Assembly: GCF_000987955.1 (NCBI RefSeq)
Contig: NZ_LAZU01000040.1
Location: forward strand, 62,001-126,000
Source of the DNA: Paenibacillus sp. DMB20
GTDB taxonomy: Bacteria; Bacillota; Bacilli; Paenibacillales; Paenibacillaceae
Length of the DNA: 64,000 nt
Reading direction: 5' to 3'
Part shown: in pieces, positions 1 through 10,938 of the stretch
Numbering within the stretch: position 1 is the first letter of the stretch
Layout: each line of letters opens with the position of its first letter
The notes under the pieces: generated by a model
Database searches by the model: none
The model's input: only the letters and a program-made list of their open reading frames with translations
What the model was told of the DNA's origin: nothing
Made by a program: the position numbers and the translations under genes

Positions 1-862
1 ATGTTGATTCCCGGAATTCTTTATTACGTTATTTTTCACTATCTCCCTATGTACGGTGTCGTGCTTGCGTTTAAAGAATTCAAAATTACGAAGGGGATTT
101 TGGACAGTCCGTGGGTCGGATTTGATGTTTTTATGAAGGTGTTTTCGGATGATTATTTTTTCACTGTATTGAAGAACACGCTGATCATCAGCCTTTATAA
201 ATTAATATTTGGTTTCCCTGTACCCATCCTCTTCGCGTTGCTGCTCAGTGAAATTGCCAGTGCAAGGTTTAAGAAGCTGGTCCAGACCGTCTCTTACTTG
301 CCGCATTTTATTTCATGGGTAGTTATGGCCGGCATTTTTTTTCACGGTCTTCTCTTTAGAGGGACCCGTAAATACAATCATACAGTTTTTTGGAATGGAA
401 CCGGTACTATTCTTGGCGGATGATCGCTATTTCCGGTCGATTCTCGTATTAACCAGCATTTTTCAAGGTTTCGGCTGGGGCTCTATCATCTATTTTGCAG
501 CCATTTCAAGCATTGATCCACAGATGTACGAAGCGGCCGTTATCGATGGTGCCGGGCGTTTTAAGCGAATGTTTTATATCTCGATTCCGATGCTTGTGCC
601 AGTGATCGCGATCATGCTTATTTTGTCGATGTCCGGGATCCTGGATGCGGGATTTGACCAGATATTCAACATGTATAATCCAAGGGTAATGAATGTCTCC
701 GATATTATTGATACCTATGTATACCGCAAAGGGCTGGTTGAAATGAATTACAGCTATGCTACCGCCGTAGGGCTGTTCAAATCCATTATCGCTCTCATTT
801 TGATTATAGGCGTCAATCGTCTGGTGAAGATGATCGGTGGCCGGGACCATGCTCTATGGTAG
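1..862 (+). CDS. CUT1 sugar ABC transporter permease, LplB type (5' end cut by window)
   Basis: Inner-membrane permease of an LplB/YteP-like carbohydrate importer. It is hydrophobic throughout and carries the EAA signature around bases 530-575 (EAAVIDGAGRFKRMF), the contact site for the ATPase. The first residues seen (MLIPGILYYVIFHYLP) normally lie about ten residues into such proteins, so the true start is probably upstream of the window. The reading frame changes in the T8 run at 335-342. Removing one T joins GIFF to TVFSLEGPVNT and restores one protein of about 286 residues. It pairs with the permease that follows at once. The family is clear; the sugar is not known. Confidence 0.9.
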
Positions 863-880
863 AGGAAAGACGCTTGGGGG

Positions 881-1787
881 GTGTTTGACATCATCAACGT
901 AAAAAAAATCTGCCGGCGACAAAGTGGTGGATGTGTTTCTTTACATTATTGCTGCGGCCATCATGTTTGCTACGATTTATCCATTCTGGACTCAAGTCGT
1001 TATTTCGCTGGATGGCGCCGGAGCGGACAGTGCAGCCTACTCCTCGGGTATCATACTGCTCCCGCAGCAATTGTCTTTCGAGAGCTATAAACTGGCCTTT
1101 GAGTTTGATGCACTATGGCAAGGATACTGGAACACGTTGGTTCGTACCTGTCTCGGCGTAGCGCTGTCGGTATTGTTCACGTCGTTGACAGCCTATCCAT
1201 TATCCAAAAAGGACCTGCCTTGGAACCGGATCTTTACGGGGTTCATTCTTTTTACGATGTTGTTTGGCGGCGGCACCATTCCAAACTATCTGCTGATAAA
1301 AGAGCTGGGTTTGTACAACTCGGTGTGGGCGCTTGTCATCCCAGGAATGGTAGGTACTTTCAATGTTCTTATCATGCGTAACTTCTTTCGTGCGGTCCCC
1401 GAGGAACTTGAAGAGTCCGCCAGAGTCGACGGGGCCGGATATCTCCGCATTTTCACGCAAATCGTGCTGCCGCTATCCAAACCTGTTCTGGCAACTGTCG
1501 CTTTATGGGTTGGCGTAGCGCATTGGAATGCCTGGTTCGACAGCATGATTTATATGTCTGATCCGGATAAACAGGTGCTGCAGGTCGTGCTCCGCAAGAT
1601 CGTTATTCAGAACAACATGACGGATATCAACACGGTTATTCAAAATATAGGAAGCAAGACCGAATTCTCCGGAAGGCGGCTTCAGGCAACCGTGATTATG
1701 TTCTCGATTATTCCAATGATCGCTGTCTATCCGTTCATTCAAAAGTATTTTGTCAAAGGGGTATTGGTTGGGGCCGTAAAAGGATAA
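881..1787 (+). CDS. CUT1 sugar ABC transporter permease, LplC type
   Basis: Second permease of the importer, LplC/YtcP-like, with six predicted membrane spans and the EAA loop EESARVDGAGYLRIF near bases 1405-1450. A GTG at 881 opens a short N-terminus (FDIINVKK) that joins the main frame if one A is removed from the A8 run at 901-908, giving SAGDKVVDVFLYII and about 301 residues. The start is uncertain: an ATG at 856 overlapping the previous stop would also work if the G6 run at 875-880 were one base shorter. It lies 18 bases after the first permease and 45 bases before the binding protein, so one operon is likely. Confidence 0.9.
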
Positions 1788-1832
1788 TAACGTCTTTCCG
1801 GATTCCTGTATTGAAAATGGGGGAGGGTGTGT

Positions 1833-3444
1833 ATGAAAAATAAACGATTGATGACCGGTATGGTTGCATTTCTGGTGTCGTTTTCACTGTTGGCCGGTTG
1901 CGGCCCAAATAGCACCTTGAACGAATCTTCTGAGAAGTCTAACAATAACACAACTGTGGAGCAAGGTGAATCCGAGAAGATAAAGCTGACGTTTTGGGAT
2001 CTGGATGGTAATGGCGATGGGGCACTCAATTCGGTCGGCATAACAGCGGTGAAGGAGAAATTCGACATTGATGTTGAATTCGTGGCTGCTACCCGCGAAA
2101 CGTTCACGGAGAAGTTGAATCTGATGATCGCCTCTGGCGACATTCCTGATTGGTGGAAGGAACCATCGTTCTCGGAGTACGATAAATTTTTACAGCAGGA
2201 AGTAGCGGCTGAGATTCCACAGGAACTGATTGAAGAGCATATGCCGAGATATGTCAAGTGGTTAAAACGGTATTTGGGCGATGACCCGTACAAGTTCGTT
2301 CGACGAGACGGCAAGATCTACGGGCTTCCGGTGCTCTGGGATATCGGAATCGACGGCATGCAGCTTGGTTTTAGGGAAGACTGGCTAAAAAAAGCAGGCA
2401 TTACAAAAACACCCGAGACAATCGAAGAGATGGAAGCGGCCTTGACAGCTTTCAGAAACGGAGATCCGGACGGAAACGGCAAAAAGGACACTTACGGCAT
2501 TACGGCTACGGCTGAAAATGCTGCTTCAATGTTCAGCTCGGTATTCGGTGCATACGATGCTTACCCGGGTATTTTCCGTGAAAAGAATGGCAGGATTGTT
2601 CGGGGAGATATTGAGCCGGGTGCGAAGCAAGCGCTGGAAGTGTTGAACCGTTGGTATAAAAATGAGCTGATTGACCCGGAATTCGTGGTCAATAAAAGCA
2701 ATAACGTGGAAGATAAGGTATTGACCGACAAAAATTGGTGCGATCGAGTTTTATTGGTGGGCATTCCTGCCGGGCGATGCGTTCCTTGGCGGGGAGCAAT
2801 GGTACGACAAGCTGAAGAAAAAGAATCCCGATTTCAATTGGGCTATTACTGGGGGCGTTAAGGGTCCGGAAGGAAAATACGGCCTGTCCCAATACCATCC
2901 GAGCTATGCTTCAGGCGTCATGTTTGGCAAGCATTTGGAGAATGACCGCGAGAAGCTGATTAAATACTTGCAGGTGTTTGAAGCCACTCAGTTCGAACCC
3001 GAAATATATGAAAAGCTGAACTTCGGAGAAAAAGGAAAGACATACCAGATAAACGATAAGGGAACCATCGAATTCATTGCGCCTTATGATGACGAGAAAG
3101 AACGTAAGCGTGCCGGATTGGGAAACTACTCAATGGCGGGTTCGTTCAATGACTATGATTTTCAAACCTCATATACGACAGATAAAGATTTGCGCCAGCT
3201 GGCGAAAGACACGAGGGCGAAAGGGACGCGCAATATTGACATTTTGGCCCCGTTCAACAAGCCGGTCTTTAATGAAAATAAGGACAAATTGTCGCAGTTT
3301 ACGCTCCAAAACTACATCGATTTTATTGCGGGACGGAAATCGCTTGACGAGTTCGATAAATTTGTTTCCGAATGGAGAACCATGGGCGGAGATAGTGTGC
3401 TGGAAGAAGCACAGCGCGTATATGACGAGAATTTGAAAAAATAA
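1833..3444 (+). CDS. Extracellular sugar-binding lipoprotein of the importer
   Basis: Binding protein that captures the substrate outside the cell for the two permeases just upstream. The N-terminus has a lipoprotein signal with lipobox LLAGC (Cys about residue 24), followed by an Asn/Ser/Glu-rich linker. A calcium-loop-like DPDGNGKKDTYG, common in this group, lies near base 2470. The start at ATG 1833 has a strong GGGGGAGGG ribosome site. The frame breaks in the A5 run at 2730-2734. Removing one A gives IGAIEFYWWAFLPGDAF and continues to the stop at 3444, for about 536 residues. The family resembles LipO/YtcQ proteins. The substrate, probably a plant or host glycan fragment, is inferred only from neighbours. 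Confidence 0.9.
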
Positions 3445-3458
3445 GGAGCAGGTGAAGG

Positions 3459-5828
3459 ATGATTCAATTTTGCACGAAGAATCTGGAAGTGCGAATAGAC
3501 GATCATAGCCGATTATCCGATTTACTATGTGCTGCTACGGGGAAATCGTATATTTCCGGTGAGGAATGCTCCCCTTTTATACGCATTGCCGTAGACGGTC
3601 ATATCGAAGAGCCGGAATGCGTCACCTATAGCGAGCATACCGGCATCATGATTTTCGATTTTATGAATAGCGAAATACGCATTGAAGTGGCTTCCAAGGT
3701 GCAGGAAAGCTATCTGACATTTGAGGTTGTCCGAATTACGGGCGACGAACCGGATGTTTTGCTGTGGGGACCTTATGAGACGAGTATGGCCGAATCGATT
3801 GGGGAGTCGGTTGGCGTCGTTCTTGACGGGGATTATGCAATCGGCATCCAGGCGCTCAATGAAAAAACGATAGGCGGATTCCCGGTTGATTTAAGTTTAA
3901 ACGCAATTTCTGAACATCCTTATCCGGATGCCAAGGTAGGCTATGATGTCAGCGCGGCGTGGCCGACTCCTGATGGCAGTTTGCTGCAGGCTTATTCAAG
4001 AAATCGGACAAAGGATGAGAGAAGAACGGTCTGGGGGACGCCTGATATCCCGGTCATGGCATTGTCGGGGCCGGATGCCCTGTTGACAGGGACGAAGATT
4101 GCGCTGTTCGGTTGTCCTGCAGGGCATGTTTTGGAGACCATCGAGTCGATAGAAATTGGCGAAAATCTGCCTCATCCAACGATTGACGGCGTCTGGGCGA
4201 AATTATCGCCGGATGCGAAGCAATCATACTTGATCACCGACTTTTCCGAATCAACCATAGTGGAAGCTATTGCTTTTGCGAAGCAATCCGGGCTAAAAGG
4301 CTTGTATCATCCTGATCCGTTTGGAAATTGGGGTCATTTTGAATTAAAGAAAGCCTCGTTTCCGAACGGGGATGCGGGTTTGAAAGCTTGCGTGGAAGAA
4401 GCGCAGCGAGAGGGTGTGATCGTAGGTGTTCATACGCTCACTAATTTTACCACCCTGAACGATCCTTATGTAACGCCTAAGCCGGATTTGCGTCTGCAAT
4501 TGGCGGGAAGCGCGAAGCTGACAGCTCCAGCCGAAGCCGGCGATGTGGAGATTGAAGTGGAGGATCCGCGGCCTTTCTGCCTTCAATTATTCCGTAGGAC
4601 GATTGTGATTGGTGACGAGCTGGTTGAGTATGACTCAGTGACAGAGCGTGCGCCATGGCGGCTTCTGGGCTGCCGTCGAGGCGTAAACGGCACGACGGCG
4701 TCTTCGCACGGGACTGGGACGATCGTCGGAAGGCTGTGGGACCATCCATACGATGTGTTTTTCCCGAATATAGAACTGCAAGACGTGTACTGCGATCGAT
4801 TGGGTGAATTGTTCCGGTCAACGGGCTTACGGCAAATTTCGTTCGACGGACTGGAGGGGGTGTATGCGACAGGTCATGAAGGTTATGCCGTAAACCGGTT
4901 TATCAAGCGTTGTTATGATGGATGGGATCGCGAAGTCATCAACGATGCCAGCATCGTTGTGAGCAATTATGCCTGGCATGTGCATACCCGTTTTAATTGG
5001 GGGGAGCCATGGGGGGCTGCCACGCGCGAGGGCCAATTGGATCTTCGCCTGCATAATCAGCGCTATTTCGCCCGCAACTTCATCCCTGCTATGCTTGGCT
5101 GGTTTTTGATTCGATCCGCATCAGACAAATTTGAAGCGACGATGCCGGATGAGATTGAATGGGTTCTGTCAAAAGCGGCAGGGTTCGATGCCGGAATCGC
5201 CTTGGTTGCCGATATGGCGGTGTTGAAGCGCAACGGCAATGCCGGCGAGCTGCTCGCTGTCGTTCGCGAGTGGGAGCAGGCGAGAAGGGCTCGGGCGTTT
5301 AATCCTGAACAGCGGGAACGGATGAAAGATCCTGCTGGAGATTGGCATTTGGAGCCGGCGGGCGAAGACCGTTGGATGCTGTATCCGGTTGATATCTCGC
5401 AACCATTCATTTGCAGTCCGGTAGAACAGCAGCCCGGACAACCGGGCGGGGCGGATTGGGGGTTCTACAACCGCCATGGGGAACAGCGCTTGCGGTTCTC
5501 CATGCGCGTAGAGCCGTCCTATGGCAACATGCGGGGACTGGTCAAGCGGCCGACGTTCTACATGAACGGCAGTTATATGACGTTCGAGACGGAAGTTGAA
5601 GCGGGCCAGTATCTGGTCTGTGAAGGAGACCGAATCGGACGTATATTCGACTCGAACTGGAATCTTGTTAAAATGGTGGAGGCTGTGTCGGAACCTCCAA
5701 TGTTAAAAAAGGGCGGGCAGACGGTATCATTCAACTGCAGGTTCGAGGGTGAACCGAAACCAAGCGTAGCTGTCAAGCTGTTTACGCGGGGAACCCCGGA
5801 AACCGCTCAGAGCGGACAGCTAGGGTAG
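3459..5828 (+). CDS. Large glycoside-hydrolase-like protein, no signal peptide
   Basis: Intact protein of 789 residues starting 14 bases after the binding protein with a good AAGGAGCAGG ribosome site, so it probably belongs to the same operon. No signal peptide is visible, which suggests a cytoplasmic enzyme acting on imported sugar. The first 230 residues look like a beta-sandwich. The middle has alternating strands and helices like a TIM barrel, with an insert near residues 345-420 and acidic strand ends such as ISFDGLEGVY and LITDFSES. The C-terminal 150 residues look beta-rich. I do not recognise a named family; glycoside hydrolase is an inference from fold-like pattern and context. The frame reads on after its TAG into a DUF4855-like tail (see 5829). 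Confidence 0.6.
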   Translation: MIQFCTKNLEVRIDDHSRLSDLLCAATGKSYISGEECSPFIRIAVDGHIEEPECVTYSEHTGIMIFDFMNSEIRIEVASKVQESYLTFEVVRITGDEPDVLLWGPYETSMAESIGESVGVVLDGDYAIGIQALNEKTIGGFPVDLSLNAISEHPYPDAKVGYDVSAAWPTPDGSLLQAYSRNRTKDERRTVWGTPDIPVMALSGPDALLTGTKIALFGCPAGHVLETIESIEIGENLPHPTIDGVWAKLSPDAKQSYLITDFSESTIVEAIAFAKQSGLKGLYHPDPFGNWGHFELKKASFPNGDAGLKACVEEAQREGVIVGVHTLTNFTTLNDPYVTPKPDLRLQLAGSAKLTAPAEAGDVEIEVEDPRPFCLQLFRRTIVIGDELVEYDSVTERAPWRLLGCRRGVNGTTASSHGTGTIVGRLWDHPYDVFFPNIELQDVYCDRLGELFRSTGLRQISFDGLEGVYATGHEGYAVNRFIKRCYDGWDREVINDASIVVSNYAWHVHTRFNWGEPWGAATREGQLDLRLHNQRYFARNFIPAMLGWFLIRSASDKFEATMPDEIEWVLSKAAGFDAGIALVADMAVLKRNGNAGELLAVVREWEQARRARAFNPEQRERMKDPAGDWHLEPAGEDRWMLYPVDISQPFICSPVEQQPGQPGGADWGFYNRHGEQRLRFSMRVEPSYGNMRGLVKRPTFYMNGSYMTFETEVEAGQYLVCEGDRIGRIFDSNWNLVKMVEAVSEPPMLKKGGQTVSFNCRFEGEPKPSVAVKLFTRGTPETAQSGQLG

Positions 5829-5894
5829 ATCCGGCAGCTGTACGACTGGTTTCATCAATTTATTAAACAGACTCATGTTAAACATATTATTTAG
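5829..5894 (+). pseudogene. Remnant of a DUF4855 gene 3' end
   Basis: Directly after the TAG of the preceding gene and in the same frame, 21 codons read RQLYDWFHQFIK and then stop. This matches the C-terminal tail of both DUF4855 proteins further along (RQLYDWMYQFIKGTY at about 20908 and 22635). The upstream part of a DUF4855 gene is absent; only degraded traces such as GACAGC and AGATCCG precede it. It is best read as the scar of a deletion or recombination that removed a third DUF4855 gene. Confidence 0.7.
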
Positions 5895-5938
5895 CCGACG
5901 AGGGTCGTTTCCTGAAAAGGGCGGCTCTCGTTCAGCAA

Positions 5939-5990
5939 ATAGAGGGGACGTCCAGGGCCAATTGACCTTTGGGAGGTCCCCTCTATTTCA
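5939..5990 (+). terminator. Rho-independent terminator
   Basis: AGAGGGGAC at 5941 pairs with GTCCCCTCT at 5976, followed by ATTTC. It closes the first sugar operon. Confidence 0.75.
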
Positions 5991-6569
5991 TGATCGGTTA
6001 GCGATAAATAGGAGGAAATTGCCGTACGGAACTTTTGAACATGGCTTGTGAAACGGCCTATCTTCTCGGCCGGAGTAACAAATTTCTTGACAGCCCAAGC
6101 TGCAAACGCCTTGGAGACAAGCTCAAGACGGGAAACCGAACGATCGCAACTGTACGATAATCCAACAACTTCACACGAAAGTGTAATGATGATGAAATGG
6201 CAAATGCTATAATATATTTCACACCGATACCTGGAAAATAAGTGGTAAACAAAAGAAAACAGTGACCGGCGCGGGCTGCTGCGGATAATCTTTTTATACC
6301 TGAATCAATTTCACAACTCATGAAAACGATAAAATTGAAACTATATAGAGAAAAATTAAATTGTTTTGGTCTATATATAGTCTTGATTGAAACAGCTAAA
6401 GGTATTATGAAATTGATTCACCTTGGCATGAAAAAAAATTTATTTGTGCAAATTTTGAAAACGCTTTCTTTTGAGGGGGGTGATGGGCAGCTTTTTTTCG
6501 AACCAAACTGGGGGCTTGCCAAGAGTCAAACGGAAGCAAGTATTCTAATCAAAGAGAGGGGCTTGTGTA
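5991..6569. other. Long intergenic region upstream of the second sugar cluster
   Basis: No convincing gene is present; open frames here lack ribosome sites and resemble nothing known. It holds a dyad ACTATATA (6340) / TATATAGT (6374), a TATAAT-like box near 6211-6216 and the catabolite site listed separately. It is probably the promoter and control region of the following cluster. Confidence 0.6.
6456..6469 (+). promoter_or_regulatory. Probable CcpA (cre) site
   Basis: TGAAAACGCTTTCT fits the Gram-positive cre consensus TGWAANCGNTNWCA at all but the last position. It lies about 100 bases before the start of the binding-protein gene at 6570, a usual place for carbon catabolite control of sugar uptake. 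Confidence 0.65.
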
Positions 6570-7956
6570 ATGTTCAAAGAAAAAAAGTGGATGCCATTGT
6601 TCTCGATTTTATTGGCATTCGTCCTTTTGTTAACGGCTTGCGGTGGCGGCAGCAAAGAACCTGCCGGCGAACCGGAGCCCAATACATCCGTCAAGGAACC
6701 AGAGCCCAAACCAAAGACCGACGAAGAAAAGGAACCCGATCCCGAGCCGAAAGCGGCGATTGATATGAAGGGCAAGCCGGTTCGCGTCGTCTCTTGGGGT
6801 TATGCAGGAGGCGAGGAAGGAACCGAAGCGGGCGAGAAACGAATTGAGCTAGAGAAGGAGCTGGAGAAAAAAATACAACACGAAGTTTCAATTTGAACAG
6901 ATACCTTGGGACGGCATCCAAGATAAAGTGACTGCCTCGATCATTGCCGGGGAGCCGATAGCGGACGTTTTCCTGCTTGACCGGTACCGGGCGATTCCGA
7001 CGATGGTGCAGAAAGATTTCCTTCAGCCGGTGGATGATATTTTGGATCTCGATAGCGGCAGATGGCCGGAGAATCTCCCTGAACTAGGCGGGTTTGACGG
7101 TAAAATATACGGCTTTGCGACTTCTTTCGGAGGCGGAGGAGGCATCTATTACAACAAGAAGATTCTGAAAAATGAAGGTCTTCCCGACCCTCAGGAACTT
7201 CAAGAGAAAGGCGAATGGACCTGGGATGCCTTCCTCGATATAGCGAAAAAAGCGACGAAGGATACGAACGGGGACGGGAAGCTGGATCAATACGGCTTGG
7301 CGATCAATTCCTCTAACTTTGTTCCGGCATTTATCGCCTCCAATAACGCGGATGTAACCAAACTGGTTGATGGCAAGCTGACTTTTGACGGTGATAGCGA
7401 GAATGCCATGGAAGCGCTTCACTTTATAAGCGATTTGAGCAATGTCCACAAGATAGTCAAGCCGAACCAATCCGGCAGTTGGGACGATTATATTACCTCG
7501 TTCAATGAAGGAAACATTGCCCTGCGTTACGGCGAAGGCTGGGAAGGCGGGGGCATTCAGGAGCATTTGGGCAAAGATTACGGATTCGTCTTTATTCCGA
7601 AAGGCCCGAAAGCGACCGAACATTCCAACGTCACCTCCCTATCGCTATGGTTTGTCCCGAAAGGAGCCAACCCGGATGCCGTTCGCGTATACGTGGAGTA
7701 CCTGTTCGGGTACATGGCTCCCGAAGGCGAAGTGGACGAATGGGTTGAGCAGCAGTTTGCCGATGAAAAGAGCCTCCGGAATTATATGGAGATGGGAAAA
7801 TTCATGAAATCGAAAGATTATGACGGCATCCCGGATTTCGGGCCGAAAATCAGCGGAGCATGGGACAACATCATTGCGGGCAAGGAGACTCCGGAAACAG
7901 CCATGAAGAGTTTACGCCCGGTGTTGGAAGGGCTTCTGAACGCAGCTCAAAAGTAA
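6570..7956 (+). CDS. Extracellular sugar-binding lipoprotein
   Basis: First gene of the second sugar cluster. It has a lipoprotein signal with lipobox LLTAC, then a long Pro/Glu/Lys linker (about residues 27-70) that would hold the domain away from the membrane. The binding domain includes a calcium-loop-like DTNGDGKLDQYG near base 7265 and the region GGGIYYNKKILKNEG typical of CUT1 binding proteins. The start at ATG 6570 has GAGAGGGG upstream. The frame breaks in the A7 run at 6867-6873. Removing one A gives KKYNTKFQFEQIPWDG and continues to 7956, about 461 residues. It presumably serves one of the two permease pairs downstream. Confidence 0.88.
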
Positions 7957-8042
7957 AATTTTGTGCAAGTGAAGCCGGCGGCATAGGGGATCGATCCATA
8001 GCGATCTCCCATGCCGCCGGAAGATCAAGAGGGGAGATGCGG

Positions 8043-10923
8043 ATGAGCAACAGATTCGATACAAGGCAGCGCATCAAGCTCATCGTATGCGCGGCCGTAG
8101 GGTTCATTGCCGTTGCGTTCTATATGATGTCCGGAGGCCAATCTTCATCGCAATCGGAAACGCATGGGCAGGGGAGAGCGGTCTCCGGGTTCATCGCCGC
8201 CGCAGATGAAAAAGGTTACGCCCGTTATCTCGAACGTCATGCCCGGGCGGAACTTCCCGCCGTCCATATCCGGGTTGAAGCGGAGCGTCATTTGGCCGGA
8301 CGGAATCAGCCTGTTAAGCCGATAGCTTATGAGGGAGCGGACGGTTCCGCCGTTCTATCCGATGAGGCAGGGGACATCACTTGGGAGGTCGATGTCAAAC
8401 ACGGCGGGTTGTATAACATATCGGTTCGGTATTATCCCGTAGAAGGAAGGAGCGAAGCGATCGAGCGGTCGCTGCTCATCGATGGGAAGACGCCGTTTGC
8501 TGAAGCGGATAGACTTCTCTTCCCGCGAATATGGGGGAGTAAGAGCGATGCGATCCGCCAAGATGCCCAGGGAAACGATCTCAGGCCATCCCAGGTGGAG
8601 ATCCCGTCTTGGCAGGAGCTTGTACTGACGGATATGGACGGCTATTACGATGAACCGTTCCGTTTTTATTTTTCAAAGGGAAAGCATACGATCACGATGA
8701 AATCGGTGCGCGAACCGATGCTGATCGATCATCTGGAACTGCAGCCGGTCCGGAAGGTGCTTTCGTATGAAGAGCAACGGGAGCTTTACAAGCAAAAAGG
8801 TCATGAAAGCCCGCCGGGCGCGATGATCAAAATTCAGGGGGAAGACGCCGACTTCAAGTCGAGTCCTACGCTTTATCCGCTGGCAGACCGGTCGGGCCCC
8901 GCCACCGAACCCTATGATCTGCGAAACATCCGGTTGAATACGATCGGCGGAAATAACTGGCGAATCCCCGGACAATCCATCACTTGGATGTTCGAAGCGC
9001 CGGAAGACGGCCTCTACAAGATGGGCATCAAATATAGGCAGAACTTGGTCCAATCGCTTGAAGTCACGCGAAAGCTGACCATTGACGGCCAGGTGCCTTT
9101 CGCGGAAGCCAATAAGGTATCCTTCAAGCCGGGAGGAGATTGGCAAATGCTGCAGCCCGGCAGTAAGGATAACGAGCCGTATTTGTTTTACCTGACCAAG
9201 GGCAAGCACCGGCTGACGCTCGAGGTCACGCTCGGCGAAATGACGCCGCTTCTAGCCGGCGTCGAAACGACCATATTGGAATTAAACCAGTTGTACCGCA
9301 AAATCATCATGATCACCGGAGCTTCCCCGGATCCGTACCGGGACTATGAACTGCAAAAACAGATCCCTGAACTGCAGCAGGTGTTTCAGGAGCAGAGCAG
9401 GCAGCTGCACGGCGTCATTGCCGGAATGGAGCAGTTATCCGGCGGAAAAAGCGAACGTACCGCCGTTCTGAACACGACGGCTTTCCAGCTGGATGACCTG
9501 GCTGCCAACCCGGAATCGATCGTAAAGCGACTGGAAGCTTTCAAATCCAATATTGTCGCTTTAGGGACATGGATGCTGACGGCGAAGGAGCAGCCGCTCG
9601 AAATCGATTATCTCGTCATTGCCTCGGAGAATCACTCTCTTCCGAAACCTGACGTATCTTGGCTAGCGAACGCGGGCCACGGGATCAAATCGTTCGGCAC
9701 GTCCTTTTTCGTAGACTACGGCAGCGTCGGGACGGCCGAACGCAGCGAAGAAGCCGTCGAGGTATGGATTACGGGAGGCAGGGATCAGGCCCAGCTGGTC
9801 AAAACGATGATCGATACCTCGTTTACGCCGCAGACCGGCATCCCCGTCCACGTTCAGCTGGTTGACCCGGCGGTCCTGCTTCCGGCTACGCTGGCGGGGT
9901 CGGGACCGGATGTGGCGCTCCAATCCAGCAATGTCGTCAACTTTGCCATGCGGAATGCCCTTCAGGATTTGTCCGTATTCGATACGTTCCCGGAAGTGAA
10001 AAAAACGTTTCATGGACAGTGCGTTCGTGCCGTTCGAGTACGAAGGGGGCACTTATGCCATTCCGGAGCAGCAAACCTTTCCGATGTTGTTCTACCGCAA
10101 GGATATTTTGGAAGAAATCGGCGTAAAACCTCCCCAGACCTGGGAAGATCTGTACGCATTGATTCCGGTGCTGAACAAACGGCAGATGAACATTGCCCTG
10201 ACGCCCAATTTGACGATGGACGTTTTGCTGTACCAAAACGGCGGTTCCTATTATAAGGATGGCGGCAAGTCATCGGCGCTCGACGCGGAGGAGGCCTTGT
10301 CGGCATTTAAGCGGTGGACGGATCTGTACACGAATTACAAGGCGCCGCAGCAGTTCGATTTCATCAACCGTTTCCGGATCGGCGAGATGCCTGTCGGGAT
10401 CGCGGATTACACTACATATAATTCACTGGCTGTCTTTGCCCCGGAAATTCGCGGACTGTGGGAGTTTATTCCGGTTCCGGGCATGAAAGGCCCGGATGGG
10501 AACATTCATCGCGAGGCAACCTCCGTCACGCTGGGTTCCGTTATGTTCAAGACGGCGAAAAACAAGGAAAATGCCTGGGCATTTATCGATTGGTGGACCG
10601 GCAAAGAGGCTCAGCTGACGTACGGCCGCGAAATGGAAGCCCTGATGGGGGCGGCCGCCCGATACCCGACGGCAAATCTGGAAGCGCTGCGGGAGCTTCC
10701 GTGGCCGGAGAAGGATTACCGGCAACTGATTCAGCAGTTGGAATGGGTAAGAGGGGTTCCTGACGTACCCGGCGGATATTTCACGCAGCGCCATTTGAAC
10801 AACGCGTTTTTCAAGGTGCTGAACGAAGGCGCCAACCCGCGCGAAACGTTAAAAGATTACGTCCGGACCATCAATCAGGAAATAACGGTGAAACGCCGCG
10901 AGTTTCAATTGCCGACAGACTAG
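8043..10923 (+). CDS. Membrane-anchored solute-binding protein with N-terminal sugar-binding-like domains
   Basis: About 959 residues. Residues 9-30 form a single membrane anchor without a lipobox. Two similar beta-rich units follow (about residues 75-250 and 270-420), each with the pattern LLIDGKTPFAEADR / LTIDGQVPFAEANK and a FYFSKGKHTITM / FYLTKGKHRLTL strand, as in carbohydrate-binding modules. A helical linker leads to a C-terminal type I binding-protein domain (from about residue 560). The frame breaks in the A7 run at 9999-10005; removing one A gives VKKRFMDSAFVPFEYEGG. ATG 8043 is preferred over ATG 8037 because AGAGGGGAG sits 6-7 bases before it. Permeases follow directly. Confidence 0.82.
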
Positions 10924-10938
10924 AGAGGAGGGGGCGAC

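Noticed and set aside
6320..6763. Open frame of 147 codons on the + strand
   Set aside because: It overlaps the lipoprotein signal of the gene at 6570 in another frame, has no ribosome site and resembles nothing.
7860..8042. Upstream extension of the fused binding protein
   Set aside because: The frame stays open back to 7860 but overlaps the previous gene; AGAGGGGAG marks the start at 8043.
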